A stretch of DNA of 54,282 nt from Clostridium sp. CS001 (lineage in GTDB: Bacteria > Bacillota > Clostridia > Clostridiales > Clostridiaceae). Position 1 is the first letter of the stretch. Each line of letters opens with the position of its first letter. The notes under the pieces were generated by a model. That model ran no database searches and was not told the DNA's origin. It saw only the letters and a program-made list of their open reading frames with translations. A program made the position numbers and the translations under genes. Positions 1-7,216 of this stretch are shown piece after piece. The stretch covers positions 1-54,282 of the forward strand of contig NZ_JAIZZN010000026.1 of the NCBI RefSeq assembly GCF_020443565.1, written 5' to 3'.

Positions 1-206
<206 letters not shown>

Positions 207-339
207 AGGGAGTCGGTACAAAGACTTCGGTCTTCGTAACAGAAGAATTTAATTATTCTTCAGACTAAATATATCTATCGTAATTAATCGTACCTACTTC
301 TCTGTTTAATTTTGAGAGACTAATAGTCTAAAAGATGTA

Positions 340-392
340 ATGAGCAACTGTATAAGCACTATTTAGTGTATATAGTTGCTCATTTTATTTTT
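340..392 (+). terminator. Terminator ending the solitary 16S transcript
   Basis: The arms ATGAGCAACT (340-349) and AGTTGCTCAT (374-383) are perfectly complementary, with additional pairing inside the loop, and are followed by a run of T up to about 394. The trailer between the 16S end and this hairpin (207-339) holds two smaller hairpins (around AAAGACTTCGGTCTT and AGAAGAATTTAATTATTCTTC) like those of a 16S-23S spacer, but no 23S sequence. Confidence 0.85.
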
Positions 393-497
393 TTGTTATA
401 TAAGATATACTTTGATATAATATCTATAGAGTGTTTATAAGAATAAAAGAATAAAGATAGGTAATAATGATTATAAATCATTTATAAGGAGAAGCAA

Positions 498-998
498 ATG
501 AATTTAATAGCAGCGGTTGATTTAAATTGGGGAATTGGGTACAAATGCGAATTATTAGAGAAGATACCAGAAGATATGAAGCAGTTTAAAGAAAAAACTT
601 TAGGAAAGGTAATTGTTATGGGTAGAACTACATTTGAAACTTTGCCTAATGGTAATCCTTTAGTTCAAAGAATTAACATAGTGCTTACTAGAAATAAAAA
701 CTATAACTGTGAAGGAGTGATTTTATGCCACTCCTTAGAAGAACTTTTTAAGCAATTGAAAAAGTACAATGATGAAGATATATTTATAATAGGTGGAGAA
801 GAAATATATTCACAGCTACTTCCGTATTGTAACAAGGCATTTATAACTAAAATATATAAAGAGTGTGTACATGATAAAGTATTAGTGAATTTGGATAACC
901 ATAATCATTGGGAAAAAGTTTCAACTAGTAAAAGGGAAGAATTTAGAGAAGGAATATATTATAATTTTAATACTTATGTAAAAAACAATAATAAGTAA
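498..998 (+). CDS. folA: Dihydrofolate reductase
   Basis: Reduces dihydrofolate to tetrahydrofolate with NADPH in the cytoplasm and feeds one-carbon metabolism (fhs and folD lie about 33 kb further on). The 166-residue length is normal for bacterial DHFR. Family signatures seen: N-terminal MNLIAAVDLNWGIGY, the IPEDMKQFK segment with Asp26 where the substrate-binding acid is expected, KVIVMGRTTFETLP (NADPH loop, about 37-50), and IFIIGGEEIYSQLLP (about 95-109). The ATG is preceded by AAGGAGAAGCAA. It stands alone between the 16S terminator and a two-way terminator. No sign of damage. Confidence 0.95.
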   Translation: MNLIAAVDLNWGIGYKCELLEKIPEDMKQFKEKTLGKVIVMGRTTFETLPNGNPLVQRINIVLTRNKNYNCEGVILCHSLEELFKQLKKYNDEDIFIIGGEEIYSQLLPYCNKAFITKIYKECVHDKVLVNLDNHNHWEKVSTSKREEFREGIYYNFNTYVKNNNK

Positions 999-1002
999 TA
1001 TA

Positions 1003-1041
1003 AAAATAAAACTTCCGCAAATCTTGTGGAAGTTTTATTTT
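1003..1041. terminator. Two-way terminator between folA and the LysM hydrolase
   Basis: The perfect inverted repeat AAAATAAAACTTCC / GGAAGTTTTATTTT has an 11-nt loop and A/T tails on both sides. It lies between two convergent genes, so it can end transcription from either strand. Confidence 0.85.
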
Positions 1042-1068
1042 GGTTATAAAAAAGTCATAATTAAATCC

Positions 1069-1836
1069 TTAATAAGCAAATGTCATATTTCCAGTAGAAA
1101 CAGCTACTGGCTTTGAAGTTAACCATTTGTTTGTTACTGTATTGTCATAAAAATATAATGCTCCCTTAGTTGGGTCCACTCCTTTTAAAACTTCATTTGC
1201 TGCAGCAATTGCACTTCGAGAAGCTGGATTTTTAATTGTACCATTCATTACTGGAGTGAATTGGTAGTAACCAGAACTTATCTCGTTAATTACTCCCTTA
1301 ATACTGCTTGGGAACAACGGACTTTGAACTCTGTTAATTACTACACCTCCTACGCAGAGCATAGCGTTGTAGCTCTCACCGCCTGCCTCAGCAGTTATTA
1401 GCCTAGCCAATAAATCTATGTCACTAGAAGTGTACGGAATAACTCCAGGGGCTTTCTCAGGTGTAGCTTGTACACTTGTTGGGAAAATTGGAATATTTAG
1501 AATTTGTCCAGGGTAAATAGTATTGTTCCATTTATTATTTGCAATTCTTATTTTATCTAATGAAATGTTATATTTTTTTGCTACAAGGTAAAGGGTATCT
1601 CCGCTAACTACCTTATAAGTATTTGTTGGTACGTCTAGGACTTGTCCAGGATATATGTTAAAGTTTGATAGTTTATTATTTTTAACCAAAACATTGGTAG
1701 TTGTGTTGTAGGCGCTGCTGATTTTAAATAAGGTATCACCTGGTTTAACTTGATATGGAGCAGCTTGTACTGCTTTACTACTGACTAAAACTATGGATAA
1801 AGCTAGTAAAGTATTTCTTAAACTTAATTTAAGCAT
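1069..1836 (-). CDS. LysM-LysM-SleB/CwlJ-type cell-wall hydrolase
   Basis: Secreted peptidoglycan hydrolase of the spore-cortex-lytic (Hydrolase_2) family, 255 residues. Residues 1-25 form a Sec signal peptide ending VQA. Two LysM modules follow: about 27-70 (YQVKPGDTLFKIS, YPGQVLDVP) and 73-116 (YKVVSGDTLYLVA, YPGQILNIP). A linker then leads to the catalytic domain from about 136 to the end. The LITAEAGGE motif places the expected catalytic glutamate at E150. The final segment TGNMTFAY differs from the more usual GNHxF ending, so local divergence is present. The gene sits behind a c-di-AMP riboswitch, which fits the known link between this nucleotide and wall hydrolases. Whether it acts in germination or vegetative wall turnover cannot be told from sequence. 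Confidence 0.9.
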   Translation of the reverse strand: MLKLSLRNTLLALSIVLVSSKAVQAAPYQVKPGDTLFKISSAYNTTTNVLVKNNKLSNFNIYPGQVLDVPTNTYKVVSGDTLYLVAKKYNISLDKIRIANNKWNNTIYPGQILNIPIFPTSVQATPEKAPGVIPYTSSDIDLLARLITAEAGGESYNAMLCVGGVVINRVQSPLFPSSIKGVINEISSGYYQFTPVMNGTIKNPASRSAIAAANEVLKGVDPTKGALYFYDNTVTNKWLTSKPVAVSTGNMTFAY

Positions 1837-1852
1837 AATGAATCCTCCTTTA

Positions 1853-1970
1853 GTAGCCTACGAGGTTAGTTGACGGATTCGGGTTAAAGGTACCCTACTC
1901 TAAATAAGAGATTCACCCCATAAGATATCCCCCGTTCCCCATTTAGGAGATTCGGCAATGTATGGTTACC
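1853..1970 (-). promoter_or_regulatory. Cyclic di-AMP riboswitch (ydaO/yuaA type)
   Basis: Read on the minus strand, the leader contains the hallmark blocks of this riboswitch in order: GCCGAATC, GGGGAACGGGGG, GGGGTGAATCTC, a GGGTACC segment, CCGAATCCGTCAACTAAC and CTCGTAGGC. The class binds c-di-AMP and usually turns off wall-hydrolase and osmolyte genes. Here it ends only about 5-8 nt before the AGGAGG of the hydrolase gene and I see no terminator between them, so control by masking the ribosome site, or termination inside the aptamer, is more likely than a separate terminator platform. Confidence 0.9.
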
Positions 1971-2028
1971 ATTGTAACAGAGAAGAACTAATCTATCTAT
2001 ATTAAAACACTGGTACTTATGGTAGTGT

Positions 2029-2484
2029 ATGGTACAGGGAGCACATATATTAAAGTTAGATAATCAACTTTGTTTTAAAATTTATTCTGCTTCTAAGGCT
2101 ATGACTAGATTATATAAACCAATTTTGCAGAATTTAAACTTAACTTATCCGCAATACTTAGTAATGTTAATTTTATGGGAGTTTGAAAAGATATCCTTTA
2201 AGGATATGAGTAATAATTTAAAGATGAAAACTGGAACGTTAACTCCTATCCTAAATAACTTAGAAAGTCAGGGACGGTTATGTAGAATAAAAGACGAAAA
2301 TGATAACAGAAAGATTTATATTCATATTACATTGAAAGGCATAAAGCTTAAAGAGAAAGCATTAAGTGTACCCAACGAAATAAGTTGTACCGCAAATCTT
2401 TCAATGAAGGAATATTTGAGGTACATGAAAGAATTTGATGAGTTACTTAGGAAATTAGATGAAGTTGAGAAATATAGGTACTAG
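2029..2484 (+). CDS. MarR-family regulator, OhrR-like peroxide sensor
   Basis: Winged-helix repressor of the OhrR branch. The segment LKLDNQLCFKIYSASKAMT aligns with the OhrR N-terminus that carries the single redox-active cysteine (C15 with this start). PILQNLNLTYPQYLVMLILWE and the recognition-helix segment TGTLTPILNNLE are typical. OhrR proteins respond to organic hydroperoxides by cysteine oxidation and normally repress an adjacent ohr gene; none is visible. The start is uncertain: ATG 2029 has no ribosome site and an in-frame TAG lies just upstream, while GGGAG at 2037-2041 is well placed for an ATA codon at 2047, which would begin the protein at the conserved LKLDNQLCF block. Confidence 0.82.
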   Translation: MVQGAHILKLDNQLCFKIYSASKAMTRLYKPILQNLNLTYPQYLVMLILWEFEKISFKDMSNNLKMKTGTLTPILNNLESQGRLCRIKDENDNRKIYIHITLKGIKLKEKALSVPNEISCTANLSMKEYLRYMKEFDELLRKLDEVEKYRY

Positions 2485-2535
2485 GGTTAAACTATAAAAT
2501 TGAAAATAATGAAGTTGAACAGGGGAGATGTTAAT

Positions 2536-2982
2536 ATGAACAGGATAAGTGGAGTAGTGGCTGCCATGGGGGCAATTGTAGTTTATATGGTGCTTAAGAA
2601 CAATATATCACCAAGAAATTTAGGGGCGAATAACGGAAAATTAGTTAAAATGCCGAACAAACCAAGTGCTGTATCTTCTCAAACTTATGAAAAAGATAAA
2701 AAAGTTGCAGCTATGGAGTTTAAAGGAAATTTAGAGGCTTCAAAGGAAAAGGTTATTAGCACAATTGAAAGTTATGGAGATGCTAAAATAATTAAAAATG
2801 AAAATAATTATATATATGCGGTATTTACCACTGGAAAAATGAAATTTCATGATGACGTAGAGTTTTACTTTGATGAAAGTGAAAATCTTATCCATTTTAG
2901 GTCAGCTTCAAGAATTGGATATTCAGATATGGGATTAAATAGGGAAAGGTATAATAAATTAAGAGAAGCTTATTATAAATAG
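2536..2982 (+). CDS. DUF1499 family protein with N-terminal membrane anchor
   Basis: 148 residues from the ATG behind AGGGGAGATGTTAAT; the longer reading from 2500 lacks a ribosome site. The N-terminus is hydrophobic (about residues 3-20), giving one membrane anchor. The rest matches the DUF1499 pattern: KPSAVSSQ, a mixed alpha/beta core, then DDVEFYFDESENLIHFRSAS and GYSDMGLNRERYNKLRE. Function of the family is unknown. It starts about 50 nt after the OhrR-like gene in the same direction, so the two may be co-transcribed. Confidence 0.75.
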   Translation: MNRISGVVAAMGAIVVYMVLKNNISPRNLGANNGKLVKMPNKPSAVSSQTYEKDKKVAAMEFKGNLEASKEKVISTIESYGDAKIIKNENNYIYAVFTTGKMKFHDDVEFYFDESENLIHFRSASRIGYSDMGLNRERYNKLREAYYK

Positions 2983-3104
2983 AATGATTCCCTAAAATAA
3001 ATATCTTAAGTTACATATAGTTTTTTAAGAATTTGCAAATACTATAAGTATAAAAGAAACAATATAATAAATATTTAACGAGGAGAAGCACAGGAGGCGT
3101 TATT

Positions 3105-3245
3105 TTGGAAAAAAGTAATAATAGAGAGGTAACTAGAGAGAAGAAGAAGGGAAGAAAAGGAGCTTATATTAGTGAAGTGCAGAAGTTCCATAAACCAGAA
3201 GGTTATGAAGACGCTTTTAAAAAATACTATCCTAAAGAAAAATGA
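3105..3245 (+). CDS. Small basic protein, 46 residues, unknown
   Basis: A TTG start lies behind an excellent ribosome site (AGGAGGCGTTATT), followed by 46 codons and a TGA. The product is strongly charged (EKSNNREVTREKKKGRKGAY at the start, ending KKYYPKEK), has no membrane segment, and ends just before a strong terminator. The good initiation site and position in its own unit support a real gene. I do not recognise the family. Confidence 0.6.
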   Translation: MEKSNNREVTREKKKGRKGAYISEVQKFHKPEGYEDAFKKYYPKEK

Positions 3246-3282
3246 GGACTTACTGCAAATAGGACTATAAGTTATATGTTTC

Positions 3283-3327
3283 AAATCAAAGAACCAAGCT
3301 CCTTAGTAGAGCTTGGTTCTTTGATTT
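3283..3327. terminator. Strong two-way terminator
   Basis: A perfect 19-bp inverted repeat (arms 3283-3301 and 3309-3327, core AACCAAGCTC / GAGCTTGGTT) with a 7-nt loop and A/T-rich outer arms. It separates the small basic protein gene from the convergent substrate-binding protein gene. Confidence 0.9.
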
Positions 3328-3328
3328 C

Positions 3329-5350
3329 TTATGAAGGAGAGTTGATTTCTACATATTTAAATTCAAATTTATTAAAATTATTATACATTAAATTTTTGAT
3401 TTCTTTTTTGTAGAAGAATTGAGAATTTGTGAATACGCTAGGTGAAATTACTCCTTCTTCATATATTAGAAGATCTTCTGCTCTCTTTAAATATTCAAAT
3501 CTTTCCTTAGAATCCATAGTGATGTTTGCATTTAAAATTAATTCATCATATTCTTTGTTGACAAAACCGGTATTAAAAATCTCAGATGATGCAGTCCATA
3601 TGTCAAGATAAGTGAGGGGATTATTATAGTCGCCCATCCATGCAGATTGAAATATTTGATATTTCCCTTCATCTGTATTTTTTATACACCTAGCCCACTC
3701 TTCATATTGGATTTTAAGGTCTACACCTAAAATATCCTTATAACTTTTTTGCATAAACTCGCCAAAGCTAATATCTTTTGGGGAAGTGCCAGACATTAGT
3801 AAAGTTATATCCATTTTTAATGGATTAGTGTTTTCGCCAATTTCTTTTAAACCTTCGATAAGTAATGCTTTAGGATCTTTATTTTCTTCAATAAGCTTTA
3901 TAACAGGATCTTTAATTACTTTTTTTCTGAAACTTTCACCTGATATTTGAATTGATGGTGGACAGAAGCCATAAGCAGGCTCAGCTATTCCATTATATAG
4001 CTCTTTAACTTTTTCAGTTCTATTTTCAGCTAATATTAATGCCTTTCTTATTTTTGAATTCTTTAAGTATCTATCTTTTTGATTAAACATAGTATAGTTC
4101 ACTACACCCTTATCCACACTCAATGAATTATATTTACCAGTACTTTGAAGTTTTTCATTCCATTCGGGTAGAGTATTTTCTATAACGTCTATATTTCCAA
4201 GGGAAAATTCATTCATTTTGGCATTGACCTCTCTAATGATACTTAAATTTATATTTTGTAATTTAACGCTACTGTTGTCCCAATAGTAAGGATTTTTTTC
4301 TAAAACCATTTTATTTTGATGTATCCAACTTGTTGGTAAGAAAGGACCGTTACATACTAGTGTATCTACTTCTTGTCCGTAAGTATCCTTATATTTATCT
4401 ACAACATCTAATCTCTGAGGTTTCATAATATTAAGATAAGTAAGCTCTAAGAAATAAGGACAAGGTTTTTCTAAAGTTATCTCAAGTGTATTAGAATCAA
4501 GAGCTTTTACTCCAATTTCATCTTTATTATTTAATTTTCCACTGTTATAACTCACAGAACTTTTTATTGGTAATAATAAGAAGGAGTACATAGAACCACT
4601 TGTAGGGTCAAGACTTCTAAGTATACTATCCACATAATGTTGTGCTGTAACCTTCACACCATCTGACCAATAATTATCTCTTAGGTGAAAAGTCCATACA
4701 TCACCATTTTCGTTGCATTCCCATTTAAAAGCACCAGCAGGAGCAATGTAATTTATTCCATCTTCTCTCTGCTGCATCCTAGTAAGTCCCTCGTAGATTT
4801 CACTTATTATTTGATTGCTGTTATTATCTGTTGCAAGTGAAATATCTAGAGTTCTTGGATCAAAGTTTATGCTAGTATTTAATACTTGAGGTACCTTTGA
4901 GGGAATGTTTTCTAGGTTAAAGTTTAATGGATAGGCATCATCATATTCTCCATATTTATTGGAATACATGCCTTTTTCACCTGCACGTTTTACTCGTATA
5001 GCAAATCGATAGTGCGAAGGTTTTAGTTTTAGATAAGATAAATCAATTTTAGTTAAATTAGCTCCAGGCTGAGGGGTTGTCCATCCGGATAGCATACCTG
5101 GAACTGTTATTAAACTCCAGTTGACATTCTTAGTGTTTTCTTCTATATAAAATATTTGATGTTGAACCATACCCTCATAGTTTTTTGTAGTAATGAGCAA
5201 ATTATTAGTATCTATAATCTCAGAGCTTGATATTGAAGGTAATGATTTTTCAGGTAGTGCATTTACCTTGATGCTAAGTCCCAAATTAATAGTTAATAAC
5301 ATCACAAAACATAATAAGGCATTAGATAGTTTTTTAAATTTGATTTTCAT
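3329..5350 (-). CDS. Extracellular peptide-binding protein (SBP family 5) with extra N-terminal domain
   Basis: 673 residues. Residues 1-31 are a Sec signal peptide ending KVNA; there is no lipobox cysteine, unusual for a Gram-positive binding protein that must stay at the membrane. From about 155 to the end it follows the OppA/DppA fold: NTSINFDPRTLDISLATDNN, SEIYEGLTRMQ, WTFHLRDNYWSDG, VCNGPFLPTSW, KNPYYWD, FNQKDRYLKNSKIRKAL and the C-terminal WMGDYNNPLTYLDIW. Residues about 40-150 form an additional domain with a beta-rich, Tyr/Trp-containing pattern (HQIFYIEENTKNVNW, HYRFAIRVKRAG) that ordinary family members lack. No permease or ATPase genes are adjacent. The ATG follows AAGGAG, with one copy of a TTGTAACA element squeezed between them. 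It may bind peptide for sensing rather than uptake. Confidence 0.82.
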   Translation of the reverse strand: MKIKFKKLSNALLCFVMLLTINLGLSIKVNALPEKSLPSISSSEIIDTNNLLITTKNYEGMVQHQIFYIEENTKNVNWSLITVPGMLSGWTTPQPGANLTKIDLSYLKLKPSHYRFAIRVKRAGEKGMYSNKYGEYDDAYPLNFNLENIPSKVPQVLNTSINFDPRTLDISLATDNNSNQIISEIYEGLTRMQQREDGINYIAPAGAFKWECNENGDVWTFHLRDNYWSDGVKVTAQHYVDSILRSLDPTSGSMYSFLLLPIKSSVSYNSGKLNNKDEIGVKALDSNTLEITLEKPCPYFLELTYLNIMKPQRLDVVDKYKDTYGQEVDTLVCNGPFLPTSWIHQNKMVLEKNPYYWDNSSVKLQNINLSIIREVNAKMNEFSLGNIDVIENTLPEWNEKLQSTGKYNSLSVDKGVVNYTMFNQKDRYLKNSKIRKALILAENRTEKVKELYNGIAEPAYGFCPPSIQISGESFRKKVIKDPVIKLIEENKDPKALLIEGLKEIGENTNPLKMDITLLMSGTSPKDISFGEFMQKSYKDILGVDLKIQYEEWARCIKNTDEGKYQIFQSAWMGDYNNPLTYLDIWTASSEIFNTGFVNKEYDELILNANITMDSKERFEYLKRAEDLLIYEEGVISPSVFTNSQFFYKKEIKNLMYNNFNKFEFKYVEINSPS

Positions 5351-5438
5351 TGTTACAACTCCTTCCTATATATATGAGTATTGTAACACTGTTCATTAAA
5401 TGTTACAATATTACATAAGAGGCTTTATGATTGTAACG
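5351..5438. promoter_or_regulatory. Dyad-symmetric divergent promoter/operator array (four TTGTAACA elements)
   Basis: The 8-mer TGTTACAA or its complement TTGTAACA occurs at 5351, 5381 and 5401, with TTGTAACG at 5431. Orientation alternates, steps are 30, 20 and 30 bp, and the whole set is symmetric about 5394.5. The central pair forms, on each strand, TTGTAA-17 bp-TACAAT, a good sigma-A promoter, so the same 30 bp can fire in both directions: left to the binding protein and right to the small membrane protein. The outer copies sit downstream of each start point and could be operators. Confidence 0.65.
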
Positions 5439-5469
5439 TATGATTCATTTATATTTAAAGGGGGTTTCT

Positions 5470-5889
5470 ATGTTTAAGTTCACAATTATAATCATCCTAG
5501 GAATTATTCTAGCAGTTGGTAGTGTAATATTTGTCATTAAAAACTTCTTAGTAGACTATAAGGGAAGTGATAATGGATTTAAGAATGTAGGAGATATACT
5601 TTTAATAGTTATTTCCTTATTATGCTCTTTAATAAGTGTATGGGAAGGTTTTGGCATTGTGCAAATATTAACTAGATTAGAAACACCATCTGGTATGACA
5701 GAACAAATGATAGAGATGTTAGAAAAAACTGTTCTAGAATATTCGAAAGATGTAAACACAGCAATTATAGTGGGGTATGTTTGTTTTGTGTTTGCATATT
5801 TAATATTTATGTCTATTCAAAAGGAAATACAGCGAGAAATAGATAGACCTAAAAGAAGGTGGGATTGGAACAAATTAAATAAAAACTAA
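5470..5889 (+). CDS. Small integral membrane protein, unknown
   Basis: 139 residues from the ATG that follows AAAGGGGGTTTCT; the longer reading from 5440 has no ribosome site. Three hydrophobic segments are visible: about 4-24 (FTIIIILGIILAVGSVIFVI), 43-60 (ILLIVISLLCSLISVW) and 101-120 (AIIVGYVCFVFAYLIFM). A charged C-terminal tail (IQKEIQREIDRPKRRWDW) follows. I do not recognise a family. It shares a symmetric promoter with the divergent peptide-binding protein, which suggests joint control. Confidence 0.65.
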   Translation: MFKFTIIIILGIILAVGSVIFVIKNFLVDYKGSDNGFKNVGDILLIVISLLCSLISVWEGFGIVQILTRLETPSGMTEQMIEMLEKTVLEYSKDVNTAIIVGYVCFVFAYLIFMSIQKEIQREIDRPKRRWDWNKLNKN

Positions 5890-5936
5890 AAATATCAGCT
5901 TATTTGAAAAAAATCTAATACGCTGATGCTTTTTAG
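5886..5936 (+). terminator. Probable terminator
   Basis: The arms CTAAAAATATCAGC and GCTGATGCTTTTTAG pair with one small bulge around a 22-nt AT-rich loop, directly after the stop codon of the small membrane protein. The long loop makes it weaker than others in the window. Confidence 0.5.
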
Positions 5937-5999
5937 TGGAAAGTAATAACCTAAACGTTTATAATTAGTATGAATATCATGGAACTAGGGGGCTTATTT

Positions 6000-6686
6000 A
6001 TGTTAGGTACAATTATAAACGCAATATCAATATTAGTTGGAGGGCTTATTGGTTCTTTATTTAAAAATAAGATTTCTACTGCCTATAATGAGACGATTAT
6101 GAAAGCACTTGGACTCTCTGTAATTCTGATTGGACTAAAGGGTGCACTACAAGTTAATGATATATTATTATTAATTATTAGTCTTACAATAGGAACTTTA
6201 ATTGGCGAAATGTTGAAGATTGAAAAAGGAATGGAAAAGATAGGTACTTGTCTAGAAAGTAAATTCGCAAAGCAAGGCGGTCTCGCTAATGGATTTGTTA
6301 CAGCTAGTTTAGTATATTGCGTTGGTGCAATGGCTATAATGGGCGCCTTGGAGAGCGGACTTTCTAATAAACATGATATACTAAAGGCTAAGTCTTTAAT
6401 AGATGGTATATCTGCAGTTATTTTTGCATCTTCCTTAGGAATAGGAGTATGCTTTTCCGCTATTTCGGTTTTTATATATCAAGGGACAATAACTTTAACA
6501 GCTGCGTTTATGAAACCATTTTTAATAGCTTCTGTAGTAAATGAAATGTCTGCTATTGGAGGATTATTAATTGTAGCAATTGGTGCAAACATGCTAGAAA
6601 TTAAAAGAATAAGAGTTGGGAATATGCTCCCAGCTATTTTCATTCCGCTTATATATTACATACTTAGGTCTATTTTTGGATTTTAG
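6000..6686 (+). CDS. DUF554 family membrane protein (YdfK/YqgA-like)
   Basis: 228 residues beginning MLGTIINAISILVGGLIGS; this ATG is preceded by AGGGGGCTTATTT, so it is preferred over the upstream ATG at 5970. The protein is almost entirely hydrophobic, with about seven membrane segments, and carries the DUF554 signatures GGLIGSLF, GLSVILIGLKGAL, the glycine-rich YCVGAMAIMGALESGL and the C-terminal GANMLEIKRIRVGNMLPAIF. Members are probable transporters of unknown substrate. The gene stands alone. Confidence 0.85.
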   Translation: MLGTIINAISILVGGLIGSLFKNKISTAYNETIMKALGLSVILIGLKGALQVNDILLLIISLTIGTLIGEMLKIEKGMEKIGTCLESKFAKQGGLANGFVTASLVYCVGAMAIMGALESGLSNKHDILKAKSLIDGISAVIFASSLGIGVCFSAISVFIYQGTITLTAAFMKPFLIASVVNEMSAIGGLLIVAIGANMLEIKRIRVGNMLPAIFIPLIYYILRSIFGF

Positions 6687-6747
6687 CATAATCCTAAAAT
6701 TGTATTAAGCATTAAAATAAAAAAAGGTATAGAATACCATGAGAAGA

Positions 6748-6772
6748 GCTAAATAGAATAATTTATTTAGCT
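6748..6772 (+). terminator. Possible terminator hairpin after the DUF554 gene
   Basis: AGCTAAAT and ATTTAGCT pair across a 9-nt AT loop, with T-rich sequence starting about ten bases later. A second, smaller hairpin (GGTAT/ATACC) precedes it. The delayed T run makes this uncertain. Confidence 0.4.
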
Positions 6773-6779
6773 GAAAAAC

Positions 6780-6808
6780 TTGCTTTTTTAAAAAAACAGT
6801 ATTATACT
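6780..6808 (+). promoter_or_regulatory. Sigma-A promoter of the tyrS leader
   Basis: TTGCTT and TATACT are separated by exactly 17 bp. The start point would fall about 50 bp before the recognisable T-box stem I, giving a leader of about 400 nt. Confidence 0.6.
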
Positions 6809-6859
6809 TGTAAATAAGATTTAAGATATTAGTTTTCTATTTTATATTAATAATGTAAA

Positions 6860-7167
6860 TAACAAAAACTGTGATGAGAACCAGTAGTAAAACAGTTTCT
6901 TTTACAGAGAGCTCCCATAGCTGAGAAAGAGCAAAGAATAGTATTATGAATACATCTCTGAGTTGCACACCAAATCCATTTAAGATTTATATTTATGTGG
7001 TAGTAGGCTGTTGCCGGAATCCTTGCATCCGTTAAAGTGCTAGAGTATAAACGCATATTATGTGTCGTACTTGAAGAGGTTAATATGGCAACGTATTAAT
7101 AAATTGGGGTGGTAACACGGGATTTTACTCTCGTCCTCTAGATTTTCTAGAGGATGGGAGTTTTTTG
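6860..7167 (+). promoter_or_regulatory. T-box riboswitch, tyrosine-specific
   Basis: Stem I features GATGAGAACC and AGAGAGCTCCC...GAGAAAGAGC are present, and a likely specifier codon TAC (Tyr) sits at 6951-6953 in GAATACATC. The antiterminator box GGGTGGTAACACGGG (7106-7121) has TGGT, whose last base pairs with A73, the tRNA-Tyr discriminator. The terminator is a 16-bp stem (7127-7142 with 7146-7161, one G-T and one mismatch) followed by TTTTTT. Uncharged tRNA-Tyr would stabilise the antiterminator and switch on tyrS. Confidence 0.92.
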
Positions 7168-7216
7168 TTGTATTTAAAACTATATATTTTATAAGTTGAA
7201 AGAAGGAGGAATTATA

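Noticed and set aside
5380-5409. TnrA/GlnR-type site (TGTNA-N7-TNACA)
   Set aside because: The half sites are similar, but the gap is 16 bp rather than 7, and the sequence is better explained as overlapping -35/-10 boxes.
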